This document shows, one piece after another, positions 1 to 10,997 of a stretch of DNA of 64,000 bases. Position 1 is the first letter of the stretch, and every line of letters begins with the position of its first letter. Source of the DNA: Stictocephala bisonia (Eukaryota > Arthropoda > Insecta > Hemiptera > Membracidae); NCBI GenBank assembly GCA_035578905.1, contig JAQJVL010000608.1:62001-126000 (forward strand), in the 5' to 3' direction. A model generated the notes under the pieces. The model saw nothing but the letters and a program-made list of their open reading frames with translations. It was not told the origin of the DNA and did no database searches. The translations under genes were made by a program, and so were the position numbers.

Positions 1-492
1 TCTCGCAGTATGGGCTTTCTGGCCACATTGTATTGACTTCAGAACCAGTACTTTTTACTCACTCAGGCTATCCATAGGATCCAAGAGTGTGTACAGCCTT
101 CTCTCGCAGTATGGGCTTTCTAGCCACATTGTATTGACTTCAGAGTCAGTACTTTTTACTCACTCAGGCTATCCATAGGATCCAAGAGTGTGTACAGCCT
201 TCTCTCGCAGTAAGGGCTTTCTAGCCACATTGTATTGACTTCAGAGTCAGTACTTTTTACTCACTCAGGCTATCCATAGGATCCAAGAGTGTGTACAGCC
301 TTCTCTCGCAGTAAGGGCTTTCTAGCCACATTGTTTTGACTCCAGAGCCAGTACCTTTTACTCACTCAGGCTATCCATAGGATCCAAGAGTGTGTACAGC
401 CTTCTCTCGCAGTAAGGGCTTTCTAGCCACATTGTTTTGACTCCAGAGCCAGTACTCTTTACTCACTCAGGCTATCCATAGGATCTAAGAGT
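1..492. repeat. 101-bp tandem repeat, about 4.9 copies
   Basis: The string TCTCGCAGT recurs at 3'-shifted intervals of exactly 101 bases (about positions 1, 102, 203, 304, 405). Each unit holds the same landmarks: GGGCTTTCT, AGCCACATTGT, ACTCACTCAGGC and GATCCAAGAGTGTGTACAGCC. Copies differ by a few substitutions (for example GCAGTATGG against GCAGTAAGG). The last copy decays at about 480-492. The array probably continues to the left of the window. No coding potential is seen. Confidence 0.95.
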
Positions 493-657
493 GGAAAGAG
501 CACAGATGTTAGGCTCTTAGTTTCAATTGCGCACCTGATGAAACTATTCTTGTAAATCAAGCGAGAATGAGAAACTAGACTAAACTTCATTGAAGGTTAC
601 CGGTTCGGCCACCATCAAACGAGACAAGACAGAACGTCAGTTGTGTGGCTGGCTTAA

Positions 658-1485
658 CCCAAGTAGTGGTGACCGTCCGTTTTCGGACGGTCTATCACTC
701 TCAACAAGTGGTGACCGTCCGTTTTCGGACGGTCAAACGTTGCCGCGAATATTGCGTATGAAAAAGTTATAGATACATATCTCATCGAAATAATCGATAC
801 CATTCGAAAGTCAGTTAAATTACCTAACGAACGATATCAGTTTCGATAGTTTTATTCATATGACAACTTGATGGAGAGAAGAATAAATCATTGTTTACTA
901 TTTTCAGTTCCCCATTTCTGTTGTTATTGTGTGTTCGTTTGCATTCTATCTTGTAGTGTTTTATATGACGTTTCATTGAATTGTTAGTGAAATAACTTGA
1001 CGATATTATGAAATAAGTATATTAGAAGCTATAAATATTGTATACACAATTATAACATGTTGCCATAGTAACATCAATTTTCAGTACAATGCACTATTTA
1101 TGGTTCTGTTGTTATAAATGTATAAATACCGGTAATAAACTATATAAACTATACATTTTCTTAAAGATTATGAAATGTAGAACAACTTGTATATCTTGGA
1201 ATTTTGAAATATGTAATGCACATTACCTTTCCAGGTAGGGTCCCCCCTCCAAACAAAAAAATTTGATAACATTTTTTTTTAATATTAAGATAATAAAAAA
1301 AATTACAAATGTTTATACTCATGTTATTTATTTTATATAATAATACAGAACTTTACAAGTAAATTTATGTAAAATAATACTAAATCTAATAATTAGAAGT
1401 ATTTTAAAATATTTTTCAAAAATAACCTTGCAAAACATAGAAAAACGGGCTGCCACTAGAGGGTTTTTAATTGCCACTAGTTGGG
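658..1485. mobile_element. piggyBac-type non-autonomous element (MITE) flanked by TTAA
   Basis: The element starts CCCAAGTAGTGG after a TTAA at 654-657 and ends CCACTAGTTGGG before a TTAA at 1486-1489. The two ends are inverted copies of each other, with one mismatch. A duplicated TTAA target and CCC...GGG termini are hallmarks of piggyBac transposons. Inside are two 22-nt perfect palindromes, GACCGTCCGTTTTCGGACGG plus TC, at 671-692 and 713-734, 42 bases apart. There is no transposase; the interior is AT-rich. The subterminal motif GCCACTAG appears twice near the right end (about 1452 and 1473). Confidence 0.8.
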
Positions 1486-1728
1486 TTAAGTGTAATCATG
1501 TTTAATATGTGAGTTAGATGCAGCTCAGCTCAGTGACATTTTGAAGATATCATATAGTTTTAATACTACAAATAGGCTGTATCAGTATTTAAAATAAAAT
1601 TCTCCAATTACAAGTAATTTTCAAGTTTCTCTGTATATACTACTGTAATACTACTGGATAGTGAATAAACTAAAAGAAAAAAAAACTTAACAGTTGGGAA
1701 CAAAATTAATACTGTTAATCAAGTGTAC

Positions 1729-1824
1729 CTGGGAAACTGTAATGCTTCCTTCATCTGATTCTGTGTCAGGCTCTACATAAATACGCCTCCTAGTCACTCG
1801 TCGTAATCCGACACCAGCATTTTC
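1729..1824 (-). CDS. Internal exon, acidic/Arg-rich protein segment (possible Furry tail or separate gene)
   Basis: On the minus strand an acceptor (ATTTACAG) at 1825 opens a 96-nt exon of 32 codons in phase 0, closed by a donor GTACAC. It reads ENAGVGLRRVTRRRIYVEPD and then an acidic stretch, ending ITVSQ. It joins in frame to exon 5043-5161. No domain is recognised; Arg-rich and then Asp/Glu-rich composition looks like a linker or a phosphorylated tail. The next exon must lie downstream, in the last 1.7 kb or off the left edge; I did not find it. Confidence 0.6.
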
Positions 1825-2652
1825 CTGTAAATTGAAGTAAAAAGAAAACAATATATAAAACACATTGATTAGGTGAGGATGAGGACTAAGGAGACCTCTG
1901 TAACACCTAACTTCATAATAACACACTGAACAAATACTAAGCTATGGAAGCTCTGCACAGTAGCTCTTATTGGTGAGAATATTAAATTTAAAATGTTGTA
2001 TGATCCCTCCCAAACCAGTTGTAGTTTATCATTGCTAAAAGGGCACGTTTAGAGCCCTTACTTTTATATAAATATAACTATCTACACTACAAACTATTCC
2101 AGATTAATATTTTGCACTGTAAAATCCAGGCATATTTCCTCAAATATGCCTATTAGCTGACCTCATTTTAAAATTTAATTGAAAATGTAAATATTTTATT
2201 ATTATTATGTCATATAGCATTAGGTCAGGAATCAATATAAAATAGATTGGGCATCAACAAAATTACTTGAGGAAGTGAGTGCACTAATAGAAACATAAAG
2301 AACACACGCACAAGAAATAACACAGTACACAAACAATATTGGAAGATTAGAGTTGTGGTATTCTGGCCTTATATCATCACCCCACTGCAAATTTTTATTC
2401 ACATATTTGTGCTGTGAGGCTGCACAGAATGGGCAAGTAACCTCAGTGAGTTTTATGTAGTTACTCTTTGAGCAACTGGGGATTCGGTCAGAATCATCCG
2501 ACTTTTGTCTGATACTATTCTAAACCATTCTTAAGAAAGAGATATTTCCTTTTGTGTAATCCTTTAGATGACTGCCATATCTTATTTTGACCTCAGGCTC
2601 AATGTTAGTAATGTCTTATTAATGTTTAGGGAAGGGCAAACCGATTAATATG

Positions 2653-2758
2653 TAACAAGAGACTAAATTAATATGTAATTTAATAAGATTCCACTAGGCT
2701 AAGAGTAACAAGAGACTAAATTAATATGTAATTTAATAAGATTCCACTAGGTTAGGGA
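2653..2758. repeat. 53-bp tandem duplication
   Basis: TAACAAGAGACTAAATTAAT starts at 2653 and again at 2706. The two 53-base copies, through TTCCACTAGG, are nearly identical. This is a simple recent tandem duplication within the intron. Confidence 0.9.
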
Positions 2759-4169
2759 GGTTATATGGCAGGATAGATAATATTTAGGTCATATAGGGAT
2801 TGTTAGTTTATTTAGTACTCCTTCATTAATCAATTTATATTGGTCATTGTCACTCTGTAAAGCTGGCCATACTACTGGCCTGTGATCCGGTTTGGGTAAA
2901 TTTCAACCCAATCAGGCTTGGGTCTTGTAGTTTCCACTCTCTCAACATTATAACAATCTATTGGACTATGTACAGTCCATATTAACATAATACGGTCCAT
3001 CAAGTATTTCCACCGAGCTTATCTCCATCAAATAATAAAATTTCCCCATTTGTCGCAATAAAGTCAGACTGCATTATTTCACCCCAATTAAATACTCAAA
3101 ATTGATCTACTTGTAGTAGGGTACTGGCCGAGTAGCTACAAAATACAATTCCATAAATACTGAGCACAGACCTCAACTCATGTTACTGACATTGTAAAAT
3201 GGTGCAAATATATCACGGAGTATTCATGAAGCATAACAGACTTGTTACAACCTGAGTCTCAAACTTTGGGTTAACTGAACTAGCTAACAGAAGATAATAA
3301 ATAAAGTTCTGTACAGAGGACAGTTAAAAAGTAGCAAGGTATATTGGTTTCAAAAGTATGCATGTGTGGTATATAAACCATAATTAAATTGTGCAATAGA
3401 AATACATTCAAAACCATTTGTACATACAACACAAATATTAAAATATGATCAGTATTAATATTAGTAGTTTTATATTCAAAAATACAACTAAACATTTTCC
3501 AATTCACAAAAAGAACACTTGTACTTATAACTTTTACAACACAATGTACACTAAATAATTAATATCACTACAATAAAATTATAAAGCAAACATTAAATAT
3601 AATTCAGGCTCTTAAATAAATAACTTTTATTCAATGATCCTTTACACATATAATTTATTGGTAGATATTGATTTGACTGAATCTTAGCTTTGTGATGGTG
3701 CCATGTGTTGTACCATAGCAAAATAATTACATAAACAGTAAAGGCATGTTCAGGTGGCCGAAATCAAAGCTACCAGTGGTAGTGAAAAATTACCGTCTCC
3801 CGCTAATAGAGTTAAAATCAGAATTTCCTAACAAAAATTTAGTAAATAACAACTCAGTAACAAACAAAATGGTTGGAACATTCAGCTCATCTTTTCAAAA
3901 ATTTGGCAAACATACTTATTCAGTAATCTAAGAACTACTCTTCTCTATAAATAACTTATCCACTTCTACAAGGTGCCTTAGATTTCTTCTATTACTAGTT
4001 CTCCATTACAAGGTAATTTTATTTTGAGAACAACATTGTTTTAAACTGAATAATCAAAGATTCAGTGATGGGATTCCTCTGTATTCAGTTACTGTAAACC
4101 TCTTCAGTAAAATCTTAACTTAATAGACAATACTTTTAAAATGGATCCTCATGTTGAAAAATTACAATG

Positions 4170-4735
4170 GGAAAACCAAGACAAGCTCAATACGGCAACA
4201 CTAAATACATTCCTAAAAGGCAAGTTTTACTTAATAAAGTCAAACCAAGGCAATCTCTGTCCGGCGATACTAAATTAAGTCCTAGAAGACTTGTTTTACT
4301 ACCTCAAGCCAGACCAGGCCAGTTCTGTCCGGCAAGCTAAATAAGGATTTGGAAGACATGTTTTGATTATTCAAGCCAAACCAAGGCAAACTCGTCCGGC
4401 GATACTAAATAAAGTCCTAAAAGACTTGTTTTACTACCTCAAGCCAGAACCAGGCAAGTTCTGTCCGGCAAGACTAAATAAAGACCCGGAAAGCATGTTT
4501 TGATTATTCAAGCCAAACCAAGGTAAGCTCATCCGGCGATATTAAATAAAGTCCTAGAAGACTTGTTTTACTACCTCAAACCAGAACCAGGCAAGTTCTG
4601 TCCAGCAAGACTAAATAAAGACCAGAAGACATGTTTTGATTAATCAAGCCAAACCGAGGCAAGATCTGTTCGCGGACACTAAATAAAGGCCCAGAAGACA
4701 TGATTTACTTCCTCTAACCAGAGAAATAAATAACA
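4170..4735. repeat. Dimeric tandem satellite (about 68-bp monomer, 136-bp dimer)
   Basis: Monomers of about 68 bp share ACTAAATAAAG, GAAGACTTGTTTTACTACCT or GAAGACATGTTTTGATTATT, then CAAGCCAAACCAAGGCAA, and end CTGTCCGG. Two types alternate. Type A begins CGATACTAAAT and has TTTTACTACCTCAAGCC. Type B begins CAAGACTAAAT and has TTTTGATTATTCAAGCC. The type A start CGGCGATAC or CGGCGATAT recurs at 4262, 4397 and 4534, giving a dimer of 135-137 bp. About eight monomers in total. Confidence 0.85.
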
Positions 4736-5042
4736 TGAGCGATTGATTTATTTTTATCAGAATTAGTGAATTTATTATGACAAAACAATTTTGAAGTTTC
4801 AAATATTATCAGTCATCTGTAAATTTGATGAAACATATAGTCTGCAAAATATACAGACTATATGTTTCATAGCAAAAATTTAAGTAAACTTTTAAAATTA
4901 TAATTGTTTTAAGAACGTATGATTATTATTATTTAGCACTTATTATATAATAAAGTTGAAATTATAAGGATTGGAGTGTGAAGGTAAAAACAGATTTGGT
5001 TCATAGAATAATAAATTAGTTCTAAAGATGTCGTATTCTTAC

Positions 5043-5161
5043 AGGTTCGCTCGTGACAGTACTGGATGGAGGGCTTGGTCCTGGAGGCCGGCTGTCATCT
5101 GAATTCCAAGTCAATTCTTCTACATGGTCATCATTGCTTGATACAAAGCTGTCTGTATTGT
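5043..5161 (-). CDS. Internal exon, Ser/Asp-rich protein segment (possible Furry tail or separate gene)
   Basis: The minus-strand acceptor (GTATCTTCAG) at 5162 and donor (GTAAGA) at 5042 bound a 119-nt exon. It starts with two bases that complete a codon and then has 39 codons: NTDSFVSSNDDHVEELTWNS, followed by a Pro/Ser-rich end SPPSSTVTSEP. Ending in phase 0, it joins exon 1729-1824. Its entry phase fits two upstream exons: 8495-8571, and 13432-13533 if the exon at 13140 is skipped. It is low-complexity, acidic and probably unstructured. Confidence 0.65.
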
Positions 5162-5975
5162 CTGAAGATACAAAAAAAAAAAACCAAATCAGATATAGTA
5201 ACTAAAGTTATAGACCAAACATTTTCAAAATTTATGTTAACCTTTATCTATATAAAGTTATTAGTACAAAAATAACATAATCTTTATGTGGGCTATTTAT
5301 TAGTAGCTTAACCCTCCATATATGACAAAATGTTTGTTCAATCATGCATAGGTCCTTTGTTCACAAATCTCAATATATAAAAACTTATCATGGGTCTAAC
5401 ACTGTATGACTATGAAAAGGCAACCAGGTTATTAATACTATACGTATCGGGGGGATTGTCAATATTACCGTACCTGTAAAGGTAGGTTGGTAGGTAAATA
5501 TTACTGTATCTATATAGGTGAGTAGTTGGGTTAATAACACTGTATGTGCAGAATACCTTGACCACCTTGGAAATATCCCCAGAATATTATTTTCCTAGAG
5601 TAAATTTCTCCGTCTATTTTAAAAATATCATTATAGCTGGATGATGATATTTGGAACATAGTTGATTAACAACAAAAAGCATTTGATAAAATAATTGCTG
5701 TAGGAAATAAAGAAAAATGCTAAATTAAGTGATATTTTTACAAAATAATTGATTTTGTCAAATTTAACAAATAAATAGATATGGGCATTGTACATATTAT
5801 AACCTAGTTAATAGACCTAGTCTCATAGCTATAATTGTAACTAACAAATTTTTGTAAAATCAATCGATATTGGATAGTTTGATGTTTAGACGTAGTACTA
5901 ACTGATTCATTTCTCAACTATATTGTTATGGTGGCAACTGATGGCTAGCCGTCATCTGATTAGTTAGGCTTTATA
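5162..5975. other. Intronic AT-rich DNA
   Basis: Left flank of the TA-flanked transposon. A run of GTAGGTTGGTAGGTAAATATTACTGTA-like short repeats occurs at about 5450-5550. I see nothing else I can name. Confidence 0.5.
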
Positions 5976-7573
5976 GACCGTGCGCCGAAGGTCCGGCCTC
6001 GAGCCCACCGAGCGGTGATAGGGAGGAGACGGGTGGAGGGCCCAATATGCCTGCAGTCCTGGAAACATTCGCTACTGTCAGACTTTCCCTCGCTAGCAGT
6101 CTTTCCCATACTTGCTTCTAAAATAAGTTACGTTAATTGTTACCTACGGATGCACATTCAGTACGTTTCCAGACTGCGTGCGATATATTTGCTTGTGGTT
6201 TAGCGTGTTAGGAATGTTTACTCAATTGTACGGTAAACAATTATTTAGTTGGTTATATGTTTGTTTTTATCTAACTACTGTAGTGTAATAAGTCAGTTTG
6301 TGTTTTTTGTTGTTGTCCCTTAACTGTGTTAAGAGTCTGCAGAGCCATACTGGTTTAATTCTCATAAAAACAACGTTATTTTGAATCCATATTTTTATCA
6401 TTATTTATTTACCAAACGTTGTGTATGAGGTGTCATTTAAAATGCTATCGTATTGCGCATTGGGTTTGCTTTTGATATTATGAATACATACGCCTAGTTT
6501 TGAAAAATAGGTGAAAATAAAAACTTCAAACTAAATAATATTTATATTTATTCTATTAAACTAATTATGAATCCACAAAGCAGTTCAACGAGTAATTTCA
6601 CTCTTGATCAAATGCAATTTGTTTGGAAAAGACCGTTTAAAAATAACAGTTAAACTTTGACACGCGTGATCATTTGTCCGGTTCGAAAAAAAAACATCGT
6701 TCTAATGAGATTTAAACCAATATGGCCTACAGACAGCCTCTGCAGACTCTTAAGGTTGTAAAATTAGTGAACGTAAATCCTAAATAGTTTATTCCTTTAG
6801 TGGTTCCTACCTCAACTATGGCTCGCTTTATTCCTAAAGTAGCACAAGGAAAAACTACTAGAAGTCAGGCTAGGGAAATTATTTGGAGAGTAAGTGAGTT
6901 CATGACGAATGAGGCCAAATTAAGAGATGAACAACGAATCCCCGTAAAAAAATCGTTAGAACGAACTGCAGTTGCATGTAGCATTTCAAAAACTCTTTTA
7001 AAGGAAATACGGCGTGAAAAGTGTTAATGGACACTTCAGTGGAAGTAGTAGTGTTCGTTCACAACTCCCAAAAAAAAAAACAAGATAAAAAACAACAGCG
7101 GCAGAACTAGACGATTTCGATAAATGTGTCGTTATAAAAACCGTCCATGAGTTTTATAAAACTGACGAGTCACTCTCAACTCGTCATTTTTATTTTAAAC
7201 CAATTTAAATTAAAATTATATGTATTTTAACGATACGGGAAATCACAGAAATATTTTTCTTAGTGACAGTAAGAAGTATATATTTCTTAGTTATTTAATT
7301 TCAATTAAAGTTATTAACTGATTTATAATTTTTTATGATATATTTAATTGTTGTTATTGATATACGTTTTAATTTGTTAACTTTCAAACTCTTAACCTAT
7401 TTGATGTTTTTATTTTAAATACTGGTCTAGTTATAAGAGATACCAAAATACAAATACTCCGTAAACGCGTAAACAATCACCCTTTACGATCTGCCTGTGA
7501 CCGCCTCGCTCAGAGTCGATGTTTTTATATGACTAGTAGGCCAGCCAGGAGGCCGGACCTTCAGCGTGCGTAC
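5976..7573. mobile_element. Tc1/mariner-superfamily-like element with 25-bp terminal inverted repeats and TA flanks
   Basis: The left end is GACCGTGCGCCGAAGGTCCG plus GCCTC, directly after a TA (5974-5975). The inverted right end is GTACGCACGCTGAAGGTCCG plus GCCTC, directly before a TA (7574-7575). The two 25-bp termini match at about 19 positions and align without gaps. A TA target duplication is typical of the Tc1/mariner superfamily. The element is 1598 bp. It holds a plus-strand transposase N-terminal remnant (6800-7200) and no catalytic domain that I can see, so it is an internally deleted derivative. Confidence 0.7.
6800..7200 (+). pseudogene. Transposase N-terminal (helix-turn-helix-like) remnant
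   Basis: The open frame 6800-7027 contains MARFIPKVAQGKTTRSQARE followed by a region rich in R and K that ends VACSISKTLLKEIRREK. This resembles the DNA-binding N-terminus of insect DDE transposases: a short basic start, then an SRRTV-type helix. After the stop at 7025, homologous-looking residues resume (TTAELDDFDKCVVIKTVHEF, then YKTDESLSTRHFYFK) to about 7200. The rest of the protein is missing. It sits in the middle of a TIR-bounded element. Family assignment within Tc1/mariner-like elements is inferred and not certain. Confidence 0.5.
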
Positions 7574-8494
7574 TATACATGTCTGAATCCATACTGTTAT
7601 AGTATATGTTATTATATTCATTTCCTTTCATTTATAGCAAGTGTGAAAAAGTAAAAATTAAAAAGAGTGAGATAAAAATGTTTATTTATACAATCATATC
7701 TTAGTTTTTATTATTTATTTGTCATATAAATTTATACAAAAACAAATTGTACAATAAACATATTTTTATTTTAAATACTATGTTTTTAGGGAATATATGT
7801 AATTTTATTTATATGTTTGGCAGAGTTAATCCAAGTAAGTAAAAGAAGGATAAGACATAAAAACACTGTAGCTGTTCATAAAAGGAGTGTAGAAATTGAT
7901 CAAAACTGGAAGCAACACAAGCTGCATTGGTTTCTAGAAACCCTTGTATATTATTTTGATTACGATTTGTTCTATAATCTGGATGCGTTCACAGCAATTA
8001 ATTTATTACAGTTAGTATCCAGTTAGTGTTAAACTGGATATTATAGCCAGTTTATAAACAGTTGTTTATGGTTAAGAAACAACTGTCTGTCTACTAGAAA
8101 GGGATATTAAAGGGTTAGTTACAAAACATCTGCTCTCTCTTTTTCTCTTAGCATCTATTTCAAATTTAAAACAACCAAAACCAAATATATTCTTTTAATT
8201 GACAATATCATCATATATTCTTTTAATTGACAAATCAATGTGCTAAATTTCGTTCTTGCTCTCTCTAAATTTGTATTCCGGAATGCAATTTAACAATGCA
8301 GAGAATAATAGTCAAAGTATTTTGTATTGTCGTGTAATTTAATTTATTTAAAATTGGGTCAAATCTTAAATCCGCTTTTACAAAATTTCAAAATAAATTC
8401 ATATACAAACTTGCAAGTTAAGTACCTATACCCTACAAAATTAAAAATGAATAAAGAAAAATCATTTAAAAATATAAATACTGATAAAACTTAC
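7574..8494. other. Intronic AT-rich DNA
   Basis: No gene or clear transposon seen. A short direct repeat, ATATTCTTTTAATTGACAA, occurs twice at about 8186-8232. Confidence 0.5.
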
Positions 8495-8571
8495 CAGTAA
8501 AATTAGAATCAGTGAATTCAGAAACAGAAGATTCATATTCCATGGAAAATATTCAGTGAGACAACAAAAGT
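8495..8571 (-). CDS. Exon with ATG start, or stop-containing Furry terminal exon
   Basis: The minus-strand acceptor (TTTCTTTCAG) at 8572 and donor (GTAAGT) at 8494 bound a 77-nt exon. In the frame that joins exon 5043-5161 it contains TGA and then ATG, reading MEYESSVSEFTDSNFT, whose acidic/Ser style matches the next exon. In the frame entered from the upstream exon 13140-13189 (phase 0) it reads TFVVSLNIFHGI and stops. So the same exon could end Furry or start another open frame. Splice sites are good; the coding role is unresolved. Confidence 0.5.
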
Positions 8572-8851
8572 CTGAAAGAAAATTATGTGAAAATTAGCTT
8601 TAAAACCTAAGACAAAACAATCAATACAAAAGTTTACCATAACAAATAACTCATAAATTGGAATGATCAATATAATTTAACTTTTTTTGCCTTAAGAGTC
8701 TATCCATTGAAAATCTGGTTATATAATTTTAAACACTGAATAAAAAGATTTTTTCAGTATTCTCAAAACTATATCTCTGTGCCACTTCTACAGGTGATAT
8801 TGCAATGGCTCTTTCTATTTGCCAATACTGTTTAGTTATACATTATATAGA

Positions 8852-9629
8852 AAATAGCACTAAAATAAGCCAGTTTGAAAATAATCCGGGCTTTCTAATT
8901 AAATTAATTTTACTAAAGAAATTTCTAAATACATCAGTTAACAAATTACAATCTTTAAGTTTTAAACCAAACCATGTACACTGTAGTAATATATATGACA
9001 ATTTACAACCAATATCAATAGCCACAACCTTTATTATCAGATAGTTGTTAATATAAATATCTCTGCAACATTAAATAATTGTAACAATTATAAGTTATAA
9101 CAAACTAGATATTAAAGTCAATAATACATTTTTTAATTATAATTAATTGTGAATGAAGGAGTAATTTACATCCCTGTCATAAAATGTACTTGAACTAAGA
9201 TTAATGAAGATGTTACCTACTTGTTTTATTATTGATATCTAAAGACCATATGATGAAAATAATTACTCAAATGTTTCTACGTTCCTAAAAAGATATCAAC
9301 AAAATTTATAACAATTGTAGGTCTAAAAATAACCAAAAAAGATTTTACGAACATAAGTCTTAAATAGTCAGTTATCTGTAAATCGTGTTTTTTTTAATTC
9401 TAATTTATAACATGACAACCACTGTAAATATAGTTATGGAACTTAAGTAATTGTATTCACTTCAGATATGCCTTTTGAGAATCAGATTCATATATTACTA
9501 CAGTATACATGGTTTGGTTTCAAACTTAGATTGTAATTTGTTAACTGATGTATTTGGAAATTTCTAGTAAAATTAATTTAATTAGAAAGCCCGGATTGTT
9601 TTCAAATATAGCTTATTTTAGTGCTATTT
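8852..9629. repeat. Inverted duplication, about 140-bp arms, about 490-bp spacer
   Basis: The left arm (8852-8996) contains AAATAGCACTAAAATAAGC, ATCCGGGCTTTCTAATTAAA and CATCAGTTAACAAATTACAA. The reverse complement of 9491-9629 contains the same strings in the same order with scattered mismatches and small indels (roughly 90% identical by eye). The spacer shows no gene. It could be a foldback element or a local inverted duplication. It lies 280 bp from an assembly gap, so an assembly artefact must be considered. Confidence 0.85.
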
Positions 9630-9909
9630 GAAAACCATTGGTCAGATTCACAAATTCAGTAGCCATTGGTGATATTTACCGTTATGAAACTTAAGATAAT
9701 TTCATACAGAAATAATACTTACAATAGGAAATGTAAGATTTACAATAATTTTGCCACTAAAATAGATATGCCTAATTAATTAATCCCATTGGCCACTGGG
9801 AAAACCAGTGGTCGAGTGGTCTTAGCCGTCAGGATTTTGTACCCGAGTTAGAGATTCAAATACTGGCCTTTGCTGTTATTTTTATCAGTAATGTTGACCT
9901 TGTACTGTA

Positions 9910-10009
9910 NNNNNNNNNNNNNNNNNNNNNNNNNNNNNNNNNNNNNNNNNNNNNNNNNNNNNNNNNNNNNNNNNNNNNNNNNNNNNNNNNNNNNNNNNNN
10001 NNNNNNNNN
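9910..10009. other. Assembly gap (100 N)
   Basis: Exactly 100 unknown bases, the usual placeholder for a scaffold gap of unknown true size. Sequence may be missing here. Open frames spanning it are artefacts. Confidence 0.99.
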
Positions 10010-10511
10010 AATAATTATGAAATAATATTGAAACATGAAATGTATTGATTAATAATAATAGATTAGTCATGATAAAACATTAATGAGTCAATTACTTTTT
10101 TCTCAAATACTCTCCTGTTTAATAAATAAATAGCCTAATACACAACCTGCAGGTTCAAATTTTATACCAGGTATAAACTTTTGTCTCTTAGTGAATAAAT
10201 TGGGTCAATTTTAAACTTAATTAAGTTAATTTAACTTAATGAGATACACATTAACTGGAGGATACAAACATTATGCTGTCTTACTTTCATTGCAGAGACG
10301 TTTTTCATATACAATTTATGATTACTTACTTCACTTGCGTTACTTATACGAGGTATAGTTAAAAAAATCCCGGCATTGATTGAAATATATTTATTGGACA
10401 GAGATTGAAACTTACATACCTATTTTCCTTCAAAATACTCTCCTCCTACAACAATACACTTGTCCCTAAGGTCATAGAGATGTTCAAAACACTTTTGACA
10501 CTTATTTTTTA

Positions 10512-10948
10512 AGCTGGGTTGTCAAGATACGAGTATAAGTTTGGTACTCTGTCCAAGTGCATTCGGACATGCGATCAGATGGCAGAGTTGACATGACGGA
10601 TTGTGCTCGGACTGATGCCAGACTGTTTGAATACTCATAAAATCTAGTGTTCTTAAAACAATGGCTGAAACGATACTGAGAAGAGGTATAGCTGCTGTTG
10701 CATTACAGTTTTCGAAAAACATAACCTAAACAAAACGAATGAAATAGTGGGACCGTAAATAAAAAAAACCAATTCGGATCACTCGTATACGAGTAAGTAG
10801 AGGACTGTCTGACCTCACTTCTACCGAGTGTATTCGGACCAAGTTACTTGGAACACGTGTTTACACATTACAAGTGGCATGCGAGTGATGTGCGTGCAAC
10901 ACCTGATTTCGATTGGACCGAGTACACTCGTATCGTGTCAACCCGGCT
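10512..10948. mobile_element. 437-bp MITE with terminal inverted repeats (PIF/Harbinger-like TTA flanks)
   Basis: The left end AGCTGGGTTGTCAAGATACG plus AGTATA and the inverted right end AGCCGGGTTGACACGATACG plus AGTGTA are near-identical inverted repeats. TTA flanks both sides (10509-10511 and 10949-10951), which would fit the 3-bp target duplication of PIF/Harbinger elements; the boundary is ambiguous by a base or two. There is no transposase. The element splits the mariner remnant's C-terminal coding region, so it is younger than the mariner. Confidence 0.7.
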
Positions 10949-10997
10949 TTAAAATGTATTTCAATACTTTTATCGCATTTTTTTCTGACAGCTTTAA

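Larger units (their letters stand above)
1825..5042. other. Intron between exons 5043-5161 and 1729-1824
   Basis: AT-rich intron. It contains a 53-bp tandem duplication (2653-2758) and the dimeric satellite (about 4170-4735), annotated separately. I see no convincing exon or transposon ORF in the rest. The short open frame at 3746-3931 has no recognisable similarity. Confidence 0.6.

Noticed and set aside
3746..3931. 61-codon plus-strand frame (MFRWPKSKLPVVVKNYRLPL...)
   Set aside because: No recognisable domain, no splice sites and AT-rich codon use; within the range expected by chance.
9848..10070. Open frames across 9848-10070
   Set aside because: They span the 100-N gap and are artefacts.
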